A stretch of 64,000 bases of DNA. Origin: Sphingobium nicotianae (GTDB lineage Bacteria > Pseudomonadota > Alphaproteobacteria > Sphingomonadales > Sphingomonadaceae). The stretch is taken from NCBI RefSeq assembly GCF_018603885.1, contig NZ_JAHGAW010000017.1:26143-90142 (forward strand), in the 5' to 3' direction. Position numbers and translations under genes: made by a program. The notes under the pieces were generated by a model. That model was not told the DNA's origin and made no database searches. It saw nothing but the letters and a program-made list of their open reading frames with translations. Position 1 is the stretch's first letter; every line of letters starts with the position of its first letter. This document shows, piece by piece, positions 7,969 through 15,726 of this stretch.

Positions 7969-9137
7969 TGAATGTCCATCCGTCCCTGTAATTGTTGCAC
8001 CAGCCCCTGAATCAACCGCTTGCCGAGCCCCGTCCGGGAGGCTTCGTCCGTCTTGTCGCCCTGGCCGTTGTCGGCGACCGTGACGTCGATCCGGTCATCC
8101 TCCGCGTGCCGGACGAGTGTCACCGATATCCTGCCGTTGCCGTCGGGGAAAGCATGCTTGATCGCATTCGTGACCAGCTCAGTGACAAGCAGGCCGAGCG
8201 GCACCGCATAATCGAGATTGACCGGCAGCTCGTCCGCCTCGACCTCCAGCGCGATATCGCCCATCGCGCCGGCCGCGACGACATTCTCGGCAAGCTCCTT
8301 GAGAAAGGGCGCGATGTCAAACGTCTGCAGATCGCGCGAGGTCATGAGCTGCTGGTGGACGAGGCCGAGCGCGTAGATCCGGCTGCGCAGCGACTGGAGC
8401 GCGGCACGGGCTCTCTCGTCGTTCAGCTCGCCTTCCTGCATGGTGATGATCGCGTCGACGATCTGGAGATTGTTCTTCACCCGGTGATACACCTCGCGCA
8501 GCAGCAGGTTGCGCTGCTGGAGCGCGTCCTCGCGCTCCTTCACCATCCCCACCAGCTCCTCGCGCGTCTCGCGCAGATCTTCCAGCGTTGCTTCCAGGCT
8601 GGCATTCGCGCTCGTCAGATCGGCGGTGCGCTGCACCACGCGTGCTTCCAGCTCGGCATTGGCGCTGCGCACCCGCTCTTCGCTGGCGATGAGAAGGTGA
8701 TTGGTGCGCTCCTGCTCGTCGATCTTGTTCGACAAGGCGACATTCAGGGCGGTCATCTGGGTCGGCGAGGGGAGGGCGAGCAGGCGCGGGATGAGCGGCC
8801 AGAGCAGACCCGCGGTGATGACGGAGAGGATCGCGGTGACCAGCTTGAGGAGGCCCTCGACGCCGTAGGCGGCGACCCACAGGACATAGACGGACATGAA
8901 GTGCGTCATGCCGCAGGCCATGATGAAGCCCACGAACAGATAGACGATCCAGCGGAATTCCACGTCTTTGCGGCGCATCAGGAAGTAAGTGAGCGCGACG
9001 GGGATCGAGAAATAGGCAAGGCCGATCACGATGTCCGAAATCGCGTGGAGCCAGATGAGGCCGGGCGCCCAGGTCAGGCAGAAGCCATGCGGCGTCAGGC
9101 CCGTCGGATTGACCAGCCAGCTCCAGATATCGTTCAT
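7914..9137 (-). CDS. sensor histidine kinase with ethylene-receptor-like (ETR1-type) membrane domain
   Basis: This protein has 407 residues from the ATG at 9137, chosen because AGGGGG lies just upstream. Three membrane helices (about residues 27-53, 62-87 and 93-120) form a domain like the plant ETR1 ethylene-binding domain. D35, Y42, I45, P46, I72, C75 and H79 match ETR1 D25, Y32, I35, P36, I62, C65 and H69 with a constant offset of ten; C65 and H69 bind Cu(I) in ETR1. A coiled coil (about residues 130-205) leads to a HisKA_2 core with H218 in YHRVKNN, an N-box (ELVTNAIKHAF) and a G-box (VADNGQG). Ethylene or another ligand of that copper site is a reasonable hypothesis, not shown. The response regulator gene overlaps its end. 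Confidence 0.9.
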   Translation of the reverse strand: MNDIWSWLVNPTGLTPHGFCLTWAPGLIWLHAISDIVIGLAYFSIPVALTYFLMRRKDVEFRWIVYLFVGFIMACGMTHFMSVYVLWVAAYGVEGLLKLVTAILSVITAGLLWPLIPRLLALPSPTQMTALNVALSNKIDEQERTNHLLIASEERVRSANAELEARVVQRTADLTSANASLEATLEDLRETREELVGMVKEREDALQQRNLLLREVYHRVKNNLQIVDAIITMQEGELNDERARAALQSLRSRIYALGLVHQQLMTSRDLQTFDIAPFLKELAENVVAAGAMGDIALEVEADELPVNLDYAVPLGLLVTELVTNAIKHAFPDGNGRISVTLVRHAEDDRIDVTVADNGQGDKTDEASRTGLGKRLIQGLVQQLQGRMDIQWQKGTMARVTLPTPKLV

Positions 9138-9316
9138 CGACCGTCCCCCTGTAGCGACATGCCTAGCATGACTTGAGTCGTGTTCGAAACTGCACACAGT
9201 GCATGTTAACGCCGGATTCCAGGGCATTTTCTTTATTTAACCGTGCCTTAGCCTATTCCCCCTATGGTCGGCGCATCAAACATAAAGTTTCAGGCGCGCC
9301 GCAGCGGGCCGGAACG
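9138..9316. promoter_or_regulatory. divergent promoter region between the sensor kinase and the chemoreceptor-like gene
   Basis: This 179-bp spacer must drive both genes. It holds a short palindrome, TGCAC-ACA-GTGCA (9191-9203), and an AT-rich patch near 9229-9242 (TTTTCTTTATTTAA) that could hold a promoter element. No known operator is recognised. Confidence 0.4.
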
Positions 9317-10381
9317 ATGAGGTCGCAAGCAGTGCCACAACGGATCATAGCGCTCTTTGAGCAGGTCAGGGATCACATCGACGCGTTTGGCGATGCCAAT
9401 GGATCGATCGTCCGCCAGATTCGCCTGCTCGCGCTCAACGCCGCCATTGAGGCGGCCCGGTCCGGCGAAGCGGGGCGGGGTTTTTCCGTTGTCGCCCAGG
9501 AAGTGAAAGCGCTGGCCGAGCAGGCCAGCTGCGTATCCGGCACCTTTGGCGAGGGCATCAGCAGTAGCATCCGCGCCGGCGCCATGGTTGCAGGCCAGCT
9601 CACCGAGGAACTCGAAACGGGTCGACTGCTCGATCGGGCACACTCCCTGGCTCAGTCGGTCATCGGCCTGGTTGCGGGCCGCGCGGGCGAGGTCTGCACG
9701 CTCGCGACCGACAGCGATCTCCACAATGCGCTGGTGGCGCCCTCCAGCGAAACGATCGCGACGGCCGAGGCACGCCTGGCCCTGTTTACATCCTGCTCCC
9801 CTTTCTATCGCAATATCTTCATCGCCGATCGTGCCGGCAATGTCGTCGCCTCCGCTGATGCCTCGTCCGCTGCGCAAGCCGGCAACATCTCGGACAGGAC
9901 GAGCTTCAGCAGGGCGCTGATGCTTTCCTCGGCCACGCAATGGCAGGTGGGCGAGGTCTGGCAGACGCCCTGGCAGAAGGACCGTGTCTCGCTGATGCTG
10001 AGCGGCGGCGTGCGGCACTGCACGGATCCGCACGGCTCGCCGGCCGGCGTCGTGGTCCTCGAGTTCGACTGGGGCACCCAGATCGGCGCCATGCTCGCGG
10101 CCGCCGCCAGTTCGAGCAGCGAAGCGGATCGCACGCGCCTGACGCTGATCGATGCGGACCGCCGCATCGTCGCCTCGTCGTGGGGCGCTCCGTTCGGCGA
10201 GAAGGTCGCCCTGCATTGCGGCGACCGGCGCGGCATCGAGCGGGATGCGGACGCCGTGACGGCCTATGCCAAGGCGCTCCCCCACAAGGGCCTCGACGGG
10301 CTCGGCCTGACCTGCCTCGTCGAGAAACGCCGGCTCACCCATGACGAAGTCCGCTCGAGCCTGAGCCGCGCCGCTGCCTGA
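9317..10381 (+). CDS. soluble chemoreceptor-like protein: MCP hairpin tip followed by a Cache-like domain
   Basis: This is a 354-residue protein from the ATG at 9317, with GGA 6 bp upstream. Residues about 34-68 carry the highly conserved chemoreceptor signalling tip (LLALNAAIEAAR, GRGFSVVAQEV, LAEQ) that binds CheA and CheW. The rest of the usual long coiled coil is missing and no membrane helix is seen. From about residue 150 a region reads like a Cache/PAS-type sensor (NIFIADRAGNVVAS, SDRTSFSRAL, GVVVLEFDW). Placing the signalling tip before the sensor reverses the normal order. It may be a cytoplasmic receptor with short arms or a remodelled remnant. No che genes are nearby. Confidence 0.75.
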   Translation: MRSQAVPQRIIALFEQVRDHIDAFGDANGSIVRQIRLLALNAAIEAARSGEAGRGFSVVAQEVKALAEQASCVSGTFGEGISSSIRAGAMVAGQLTEELETGRLLDRAHSLAQSVIGLVAGRAGEVCTLATDSDLHNALVAPSSETIATAEARLALFTSCSPFYRNIFIADRAGNVVASADASSAAQAGNISDRTSFSRALMLSSATQWQVGEVWQTPWQKDRVSLMLSGGVRHCTDPHGSPAGVVVLEFDWGTQIGAMLAAAASSSSEADRTRLTLIDADRRIVASSWGAPFGEKVALHCGDRRGIERDADAVTAYAKALPHKGLDGLGLTCLVEKRRLTHDEVRSSLSRAAA

Positions 10382-10504
10382 CGGCATCCGAAAATTGCCC
10401 CCTCAGCTTTAATCGCGCCGCCCCCTAGCCCTTCCCGGGGGAAATGGTTACATGGGCCGCCACTGATTCCCCGGCGGGATACTCAAAGACCAGGTGGCGC
10501 ACCC

Positions 10505-11962
10505 ATGGATATTAGGCTCGGCCTCACTTTCGACGACGTTCTCCTGCAGCCGGGGGAGAGCGATGTCCTGCCGAGCCAGGCCGATGTCTCCACCCGGATC
10601 AGCCGCGACATTTCGCTGAATATCCCGATCCTCTCCTCGGCGATGGACACGGTGACCGAGGCGGACATGGCGATCGTCATGGCGCAGCTCGGCGGCATCG
10701 GTGTGCTGCATCGCAATCTGACGATCGAGGAACAATGTGCCGCCGTCCGCGCGGTCAAGCGCTTCGAGAGCGGCATGGTGGTCAATCCGATCACGATGCG
10801 CCCGGACCAGCCGCTGGCCGACGCGCAGGCGCTGATGACCCGCCACAAGATCAGCGGCATCCCGATCGTCGAGGCATCCGGCAAGCTGGTTGGCATCCTG
10901 ACCAATCGCGACGTGCGCTTTGCCGAGAATCCGGCCCAGCCGGTGCGCGAGCTGATGACGCACGACAATCTGGCGACGGTCCGCATCGGTGTCGCGCAGG
11001 AGGAAGCGCGCCGCCTGCTGCATCAGCGCCGCATCGAGAAGCTGCTGGTGGTCGACGAGGATTTCCGCTGCGTCGGGCTGATCACGGTCAAGGATATCGA
11101 AAAGGCGGTCAATTATCCGCAGGCGACCAAGGACGCGACCGGCCGCCTGCGCGTCGCCGCCGCGACGACGGTGGGCGACAAGGGGCAGGAGCGCACCGAG
11201 GCGCTGATCGATGCCGAATGCGACCTGATCGTCGTCGATACGGCTCATGGCCATTCGAAGATGGTCGCCGAGACGGTGGCGCGCATCCGCAAGCTCTCCA
11301 ACAGCGTCCAGCTCGTCGCCGGCAATGTCGCGACGGCCGAAGCGACGCGCGCGCTGATCGATGCGGGTGCGGACGGGGTCAAGGTCGGCATCGGGCCGGG
11401 CTCGATCTGCACGACGCGCGTCGTGGCCGGCGTCGGCGTGCCGCAGCTCACGGCGATCATGGACGCGGCCGAGGAAGCGGCGAAGAACGATGTGCCGGTG
11501 ATCGCCGATGGCGGTATCCGCACTTCGGGCGACGTTGCCAAGGCGCTGGCTGCGGGCGGATCGGCCGTGATGATCGGATCGATGCTGGCCGGCACGGAGG
11601 AAGCGCCGGGCGAGACCTTCCTGTATCAGGGCCGCGCCTATAAGAGCTATCGCGGCATGGGATCGGTCGGTGCGATGGCGCGCGGATCGGCGGATCGCTA
11701 TTTCCAGCAGGACATCAAGGACCAGATGAAGCTGGTGCCGGAGGGCATCGAGGGGCAGGTGGCCTACAAGGGGCCGGCACGGGACGTAATCCACCAGCTG
11801 GTCGGCGGCGTGAAGGCGGCGATGGGCTATACCGGCAGTCGCACGCTCCGTGACCTCAAGGAGCGTGCGCGTTTCGTCCAGATCACCAACGCCGGACTCT
11901 CCGAGAGCCATGTGCACGATGTCACGATCACCCGCGAGGCACCCAATTATCCGACGCGGTGA
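10505..11962 (+). CDS. guaB: inosine-5'-monophosphate dehydrogenase
   Basis: GuaB oxidises IMP to XMP with NAD+, the rate-limiting step of GMP synthesis. The 485-residue length is standard. The barrel starts with LTFDDVLLQPGES. Two CBS domains occupy about residues 95-205 (DQPLADAQALM, GILTNRDVRF, LLVVDEDF). The active-site loop GPGSICTTR places the catalytic Cys at residue 302, and RGMGSVGAM with the flap residues follows. A palindromic repeat separates it from the next gene. Confidence 0.97.
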   Translation: MDIRLGLTFDDVLLQPGESDVLPSQADVSTRISRDISLNIPILSSAMDTVTEADMAIVMAQLGGIGVLHRNLTIEEQCAAVRAVKRFESGMVVNPITMRPDQPLADAQALMTRHKISGIPIVEASGKLVGILTNRDVRFAENPAQPVRELMTHDNLATVRIGVAQEEARRLLHQRRIEKLLVVDEDFRCVGLITVKDIEKAVNYPQATKDATGRLRVAAATTVGDKGQERTEALIDAECDLIVVDTAHGHSKMVAETVARIRKLSNSVQLVAGNVATAEATRALIDAGADGVKVGIGPGSICTTRVVAGVGVPQLTAIMDAAEEAAKNDVPVIADGGIRTSGDVAKALAAGGSAVMIGSMLAGTEEAPGETFLYQGRAYKSYRGMGSVGAMARGSADRYFQQDIKDQMKLVPEGIEGQVAYKGPARDVIHQLVGGVKAAMGYTGSRTLRDLKERARFVQITNAGLSESHVHDVTITREAPNYPTR

Positions 11963-11974
11963 GGCCCTCCATAA

Positions 11975-12095
11975 GCCCCTGCCTTTCAAGGGAGGGGTAG
12001 GGGGTGGGTGTCGCGAAGCGAACTGCGACGTCGCCAACCCCACCCCAACCCTTCAACAGAGTCACGCGCCCCTGTTGAACCTGAAGGGGAGGGGC
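11975..12095. repeat. intergenic palindromic repeat, family A copy 1
   Basis: The element lies between guaB and the methyltransferase gene. It begins with CCTTTCAAGGGAGGGG, continues with GGGGTGGGTGTCGCG-AGCGA and CCCCACCCCAAC, and closes with CCTGAAGGGGAGGGGCT. An inner hairpin pairs TTCAACAG (12052-12059) with CTGTTGAA. The same modules recur at 28723-28880, so this is a dispersed repeat. Confidence 0.75.
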
Positions 12096-12106
12096 TCAAT
12101 GCTGCC

Positions 12107-13291
12107 ATGACCCCCGCCGCTCGCCTCCAGGCCGCTATCGACCTGCTCGATCTCATCATTGCCGCGGCGCGGGACGATGGCCCGGCCGCCGACACGCTCA
12201 TTGCGCGCTATTTCCGCGATCGCCGCTATGCCGGATCGAAGGATCGGCGCGCCGTCCGCGATCTCGTCTATCGGGCGATCCGGGCCTATGGTGACCGGCC
12301 GGAAAGCGGGCGCACAGCGCTGGTGGGCATCGCGCGGGAGGATGGCGAGCTTGCCGCCCTTTTTGACGGATCGACCCATGGTCCGGCGCCGATCCTGCCG
12401 GGTGAGGGCGCATCGGCGCGAAGCCTGCTGCCCCGCTGGATTGTCCCCGAACTTGCGGAGCTTATCAGCACCCAGGAGCAGGCGGCGCTGCTCGACCGGG
12501 CGCCGCTCCACATCCGGGTCAATCCGCTCAAGACGACGCGCCAGATCGTGTTGGCACGCTGGCCGGGTGCGCAACCGATCGCGGAAACGCGGCAGGGCGT
12601 CGCGCTGCCCTCTGGAACGGATGTCGAGAGCGATCAGCTTGCCCGCGATGGCGCACTCGAGATTCAGGATGCCGGTAGCCAGATCATTGCGCAGGTCTGT
12701 GCGGCGGGGCCGGGTATGACGGTGCTCGATCTATGCGCCGGCGGCGGCGGCAAGACGCTGGCGCTGGCGGCGGACATGGCCGGCGAAGGGCGTCTCATTG
12801 CCGCCGACACGGTGCGCGATCGCCTCGCGCGCCTTGTGCCGCGCGCCGAGCGGGCCGGTTGCGCCGGGCTGATCGAGACCCTGCTGCTTGATCCCGGCCG
12901 GGAGTCCGAGCGCCTCGCCCCGCTGGATAGCCAATGCGATGTCGTGCTCATCGATGCGCCCTGCAGCGGATCGGGCACATGGCGGCGCAATCCCGAAGCC
13001 CGTTGGCGCCTGACGCCCGACCGGCTGGCCCGCATCGCTGCCTTGCAGGCGCGGCTGCTCCAGGTCGCCGCACCGCTGGTCAAACCGGGCGGGCGGCTCG
13101 TCTATGCCGTCTGCTCGCTGATCGATCGCGAGGGGCACGATCAGGTTCAGCAATTTGTTAGCTCGAACTTCTTATGGTCGCCGCAACGCAGCACCGAAGC
13201 GGGAAGGCCGTGGGGTCTCGGCACATTGCTGAGCCCGCAACATGACGGAACGGACGGCTTTTTCTTTTCTGTGCTCGAAAAACCATGCTAG
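12107..13291 (+). CDS. RsmB/NOP-family rRNA (cytosine-C5) methyltransferase
   Basis: This is a 394-residue SAM-dependent RNA m5C methyltransferase. An N-terminal NusB-like helical domain spans about residues 1-120 (RYFRDRRYAGSKDRRAV). The Rossmann domain follows, with the SAM motif VLDLCAGGGGKT near residue 207. Both family cysteines are present, in DAPCSGSGTWRRNP and YAVCSL. Close relatives methylate C967 of 16S rRNA. I start at the ATG at 12107 just after the repeat, since the longer frame would be encoded by the repeat itself. The stop overlaps an upstream ATG of the next gene. Confidence 0.88.
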   Translation: MTPAARLQAAIDLLDLIIAAARDDGPAADTLIARYFRDRRYAGSKDRRAVRDLVYRAIRAYGDRPESGRTALVGIAREDGELAALFDGSTHGPAPILPGEGASARSLLPRWIVPELAELISTQEQAALLDRAPLHIRVNPLKTTRQIVLARWPGAQPIAETRQGVALPSGTDVESDQLARDGALEIQDAGSQIIAQVCAAGPGMTVLDLCAGGGGKTLALAADMAGEGRLIAADTVRDRLARLVPRAERAGCAGLIETLLLDPGRESERLAPLDSQCDVVLIDAPCSGSGTWRRNPEARWRLTPDRLARIAALQARLLQVAAPLVKPGGRLVYAVCSLIDREGHDQVQQFVSSNFLWSPQRSTEAGRPWGLGTLLSPQHDGTDGFFFSVLEKPC

Positions 13292-13341
13292 CCTCGACCG
13301 ATATGGCGTCATTCGCACGCGGTTCTATTCTGGAGACGATT

Positions 13342-13851
13342 ATGCGGTTTACTCCCGCTTCCATCATGCTTGCGGCCGCGCTTGCCCTGTCGGCGAGCAG
13401 CACCCTCGGCAAGAAGGCGGATGTGCCTGTGCCCAATGCACGGGCAGTGCAGTGGACGGTCAAGGCGCAGGAAGCGCTGGCGGCTGGCAACATCACCCAG
13501 GCGCGCGACGCCTATGAAACCGCGCTGCTGCTCGCTCCGCAGGATCCAGGCATCTACATGGCGCTCGGCAAGATCGCGCGGCTCCAGAAAATGCCTGGCA
13601 AGGCGATCCGTTATTTCGGCCGCGCGCTCGAGATCGATCCGGACAACCAGACCGCGCTGCAGGGCGAGGGCCTTGCGATGATGGACAAGGGCGCGACCGA
13701 AAGCGCGCGCGAGACGCTCGCCAAGCTGCGCACCATCTGCAAGCAGAGCTGCGCCAGCGCGGAGCCGCTGGTCGCCGCCATCGCGGCGGGTGCGCCCAAG
13801 GTCGCCGCGGCCGACAAGGTGCCGGCGCCGCGGATGCCTGAAGCTAACTGA
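13342..13851 (+). CDS. exported tetratricopeptide-repeat protein
   Basis: This is a 169-residue protein from the ATG at 13342, preceded by TGGAGA. An in-frame ATG at 13285 would overlap the methyltransferase and spoil the signal peptide. A signal sequence covers residues 1-20 (MLAAALALSASS). At least two TPR units follow (about residues 36-100: WTVKAQEALAAGNITQARDA, then PGIYMALGKIARLQKMPGKA), ending in an Ala/Pro-rich tail. TPRs mediate protein contacts, here probably in the periplasm; the partner is unknown. Confidence 0.8.
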   Translation: MRFTPASIMLAAALALSASSTLGKKADVPVPNARAVQWTVKAQEALAAGNITQARDAYETALLLAPQDPGIYMALGKIARLQKMPGKAIRYFGRALEIDPDNQTALQGEGLAMMDKGATESARETLAKLRTICKQSCASAEPLVAAIAAGAPKVAAADKVPAPRMPEAN

Positions 13852-13858
13852 GTCGGAT

Positions 13859-14707
13859 TTAGGGCGCGGCGCCCAGCAGCCGCGCCACGGCCACGAAATC
13901 CTCGACCGTCAATGTCTCGGCGCGGCGACTTTCGTCGATGCCGAGCCGAGCCAGCGCGTCGAGCGCGCCCGGCAGACCCTTGAGGCTCTGACGCAGCATC
14001 TTGCGGCGCTGGCCGAATGCGGCGGCGGTGAGCTTGCCGAGCACCTTCACATCAACGCCCTCCGGCGCGACCGTCGGCACGAGATGCACGACGGCGGACA
14101 TGATCTTGGGCGGCGGGGTGAAGGCGGAGCGGTGGACCTTCATCGCGATGCGCGCCTCGCAGCGCCATTGGGCGAGCACGGCGAGGCGGCCATAGGCATC
14201 GCTGCCGGGCTTCGCGACAATGCGCTCGGCGACCTCGGCCTGGAACATCAATGTCGCGGATTTCCACCACGGCGCCCAGGTCTCGCTCTCCAGCCAGCCG
14301 ACGAGCAGGGCCGTGCCGACATTGTAGGGCAGGTTGGCGACGATATGGGCCGGACCGCCACAGGCTTCCAGCGGATCGACCTTGAGCGCATCGTCCGCGA
14401 TCACGCGCAGCTTGCCGGGAAAGGCTGCGGCCAGCTCGGCGAGCGCAGGCAGGCACCGCTCGTCGCGTTCGACCGCCGTCACCTGCGCGCCGGCGCGCAG
14501 CAATGCGCGCGTCAGGCCGCCGGGGCCGGGACCGACCTCATAGGCGCGCTCGCCGGCCAGCGGACCCGGCACGGCGGCGATGCGGTCCAGCAATTGCTCG
14601 TCGAGCAGGAAGTTCTGCCCCAGCGCCTTGCTGGCGCGCAGGCCGTGAGCGGCGATCACGTCCCGAAGGGGTGGAAGATCGGGGCGCATGGGCGAGAGGC
14701 CGGTCAT
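13859..14707 (-). CDS. rsmA: 16S rRNA (adenine1518-N6/adenine1519-N6)-dimethyltransferase
   Basis: RsmA (KsgA) dimethylates two adjacent adenosines in helix 45 of 16S rRNA during 30S maturation. The 282-residue length is usual. Signature segments are KALGQNFLLD, the SAM motif VGPGPGGLT, the acidic VERDERC, and the catalytic NLPYNVGT. The ATG at 14707 comes 4 bp after the pdxA stop, which supports co-transcription as the last gene of lptD-surA-pdxA-rsmA. The frame's upstream extension overlaps pdxA and is not family-like. Confidence 0.95.
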   Translation of the reverse strand: MTGLSPMRPDLPPLRDVIAAHGLRASKALGQNFLLDEQLLDRIAAVPGPLAGERAYEVGPGPGGLTRALLRAGAQVTAVERDERCLPALAELAAAFPGKLRVIADDALKVDPLEACGGPAHIVANLPYNVGTALLVGWLESETWAPWWKSATLMFQAEVAERIVAKPGSDAYGRLAVLAQWRCEARIAMKVHRSAFTPPPKIMSAVVHLVPTVAPEGVDVKVLGKLTAAAFGQRRKMLRQSLKGLPGALDALARLGIDESRRAETLTVEDFVAVARLLGAAP

Positions 14708-14711
14708 GGCG

Positions 14712-15713
14712 TCAGGCGGGTTCGGCCCAGGCGCGGCGGTTGATCTCGGCATCGCGCGCCATCTTGATCGCAGCAATCATCGCGCCGGGATGGGCGTGGC
14801 CGCGCCCGGCAATCTCGAAGGCGGTGCCATGATCGGGCGAGGTGCGCACGATCGGCAGGCCCAGCGTGATGTTGACGCCATCGTCGAAATGCAGCGTCTT
14901 GATCGGGATCAGCGCCTGATCATGATAGCAGCAGAGCGCGGCGTCATAGCGCGAGCGGGCGCGCTCGCTGAACATGGCGTCGGCGGCATGCGGGCCGGTA
15001 ATATCGATGCCTTCCTCGCGCAATTGCTCGAGAACGGGGGCGATCAATATCTGCTCCTCGTCGCCCAGCAAACCATTCTCGCCGGCGTGGGGATTGAGTC
15101 CAGCCATGGCAAGGCGCGGATTTTCGATGCCGAACAGGCGCCGCAGCCCGCGCACCGTCGCCAGCGCACGGCTGCGGATCAGCGAGGCCGTCAATGTCTG
15201 CGGAACCTGCACGAAGGGCACATGGATGGTGATCGGCACGACGCGCAGGGTCGGGCCGGCGAGCATCATCACGATATTGTCGCGCCCGACGCCGCAGCGC
15301 TCGGCGACGAATTCGGTCTGGCCGGGATGCGTGAAACCGACCTGCGCGAGTTGCGCCTTGGAAACCGGGCCGGTGACGAGCGCGCTCGCGCTTTCCGCCC
15401 GGGCAAGGCCGGTCGCGACTTCCAGCGCCTGGAACGCGCAGCGCGCGCCGTCGAGGGTCGGCTGACCCGGAATGATCTCACCGGCATCGGCCACTTGCAG
15501 GCAGGGCAGGGCATGGTCGAAGACGCTGGCCGCGGCGCCAGGATCGTCGAGCCGCTCGACCGGCCCGTTCCAGACGGCCTTGATCGCCTCGACATCGCCC
15601 ACGACGAAGAAGCTCGGCAGTTGCTCGCTCTGCCGCAGGTCCCAGGCCTTGGCGATGATCTCCGGACCGATTCCCGCCGGATCGCCCAGCGAGATCGCGA
15701 TTGGCCGCGTCAG
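14712..15713 (-). CDS. pdxA: 4-hydroxythreonine-4-phosphate dehydrogenase
   Basis: PdxA oxidises and decarboxylates 4-phosphohydroxy-L-threonine for pyridoxal phosphate synthesis. Family motifs include LGDPAGIGPE at the N-terminus, HPGQTEF with a metal-binding His, NPHAGENG and YHDQALIP. Homology begins at LTRPIAISLGDPAG, whose first codon is CTG (15711-15713). The frame is closed upstream by TGA and has no ATG, GTG or TTG before residue 40 or so. A CTG start therefore fits best, giving 333 residues; an ATG or GTG further in would remove the conserved N-terminus. AGGA abuts the CTG, and the surA stop is 13 bp upstream. Confidence 0.92.
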   Translation of the reverse strand: MTRPIAISLGDPAGIGPEIIAKAWDLRQSEQLPSFFVVGDVEAIKAVWNGPVERLDDPGAAASVFDHALPCLQVADAGEIIPGQPTLDGARCAFQALEVATGLARAESASALVTGPVSKAQLAQVGFTHPGQTEFVAERCGVGRDNIVMMLAGPTLRVVPITIHVPFVQVPQTLTASLIRSRALATVRGLRRLFGIENPRLAMAGLNPHAGENGLLGDEEQILIAPVLEQLREEGIDITGPHAADAMFSERARSRYDAALCCYHDQALIPIKTLHFDDGVNITLGLPIVRTSPDHGTAFEIAGRGHAHPGAMIAAIKMARDAEINRRAWAEPA

Positions 15714-15726
15714 TCCTGGCCGCTGG

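Noticed and set aside
7549..10381. A full chemotaxis operon around the MCP-like gene
   Set aside because: No cheA, cheW, cheR or cheB is present. Only the chemoreceptor tip and a lone receiver were found.
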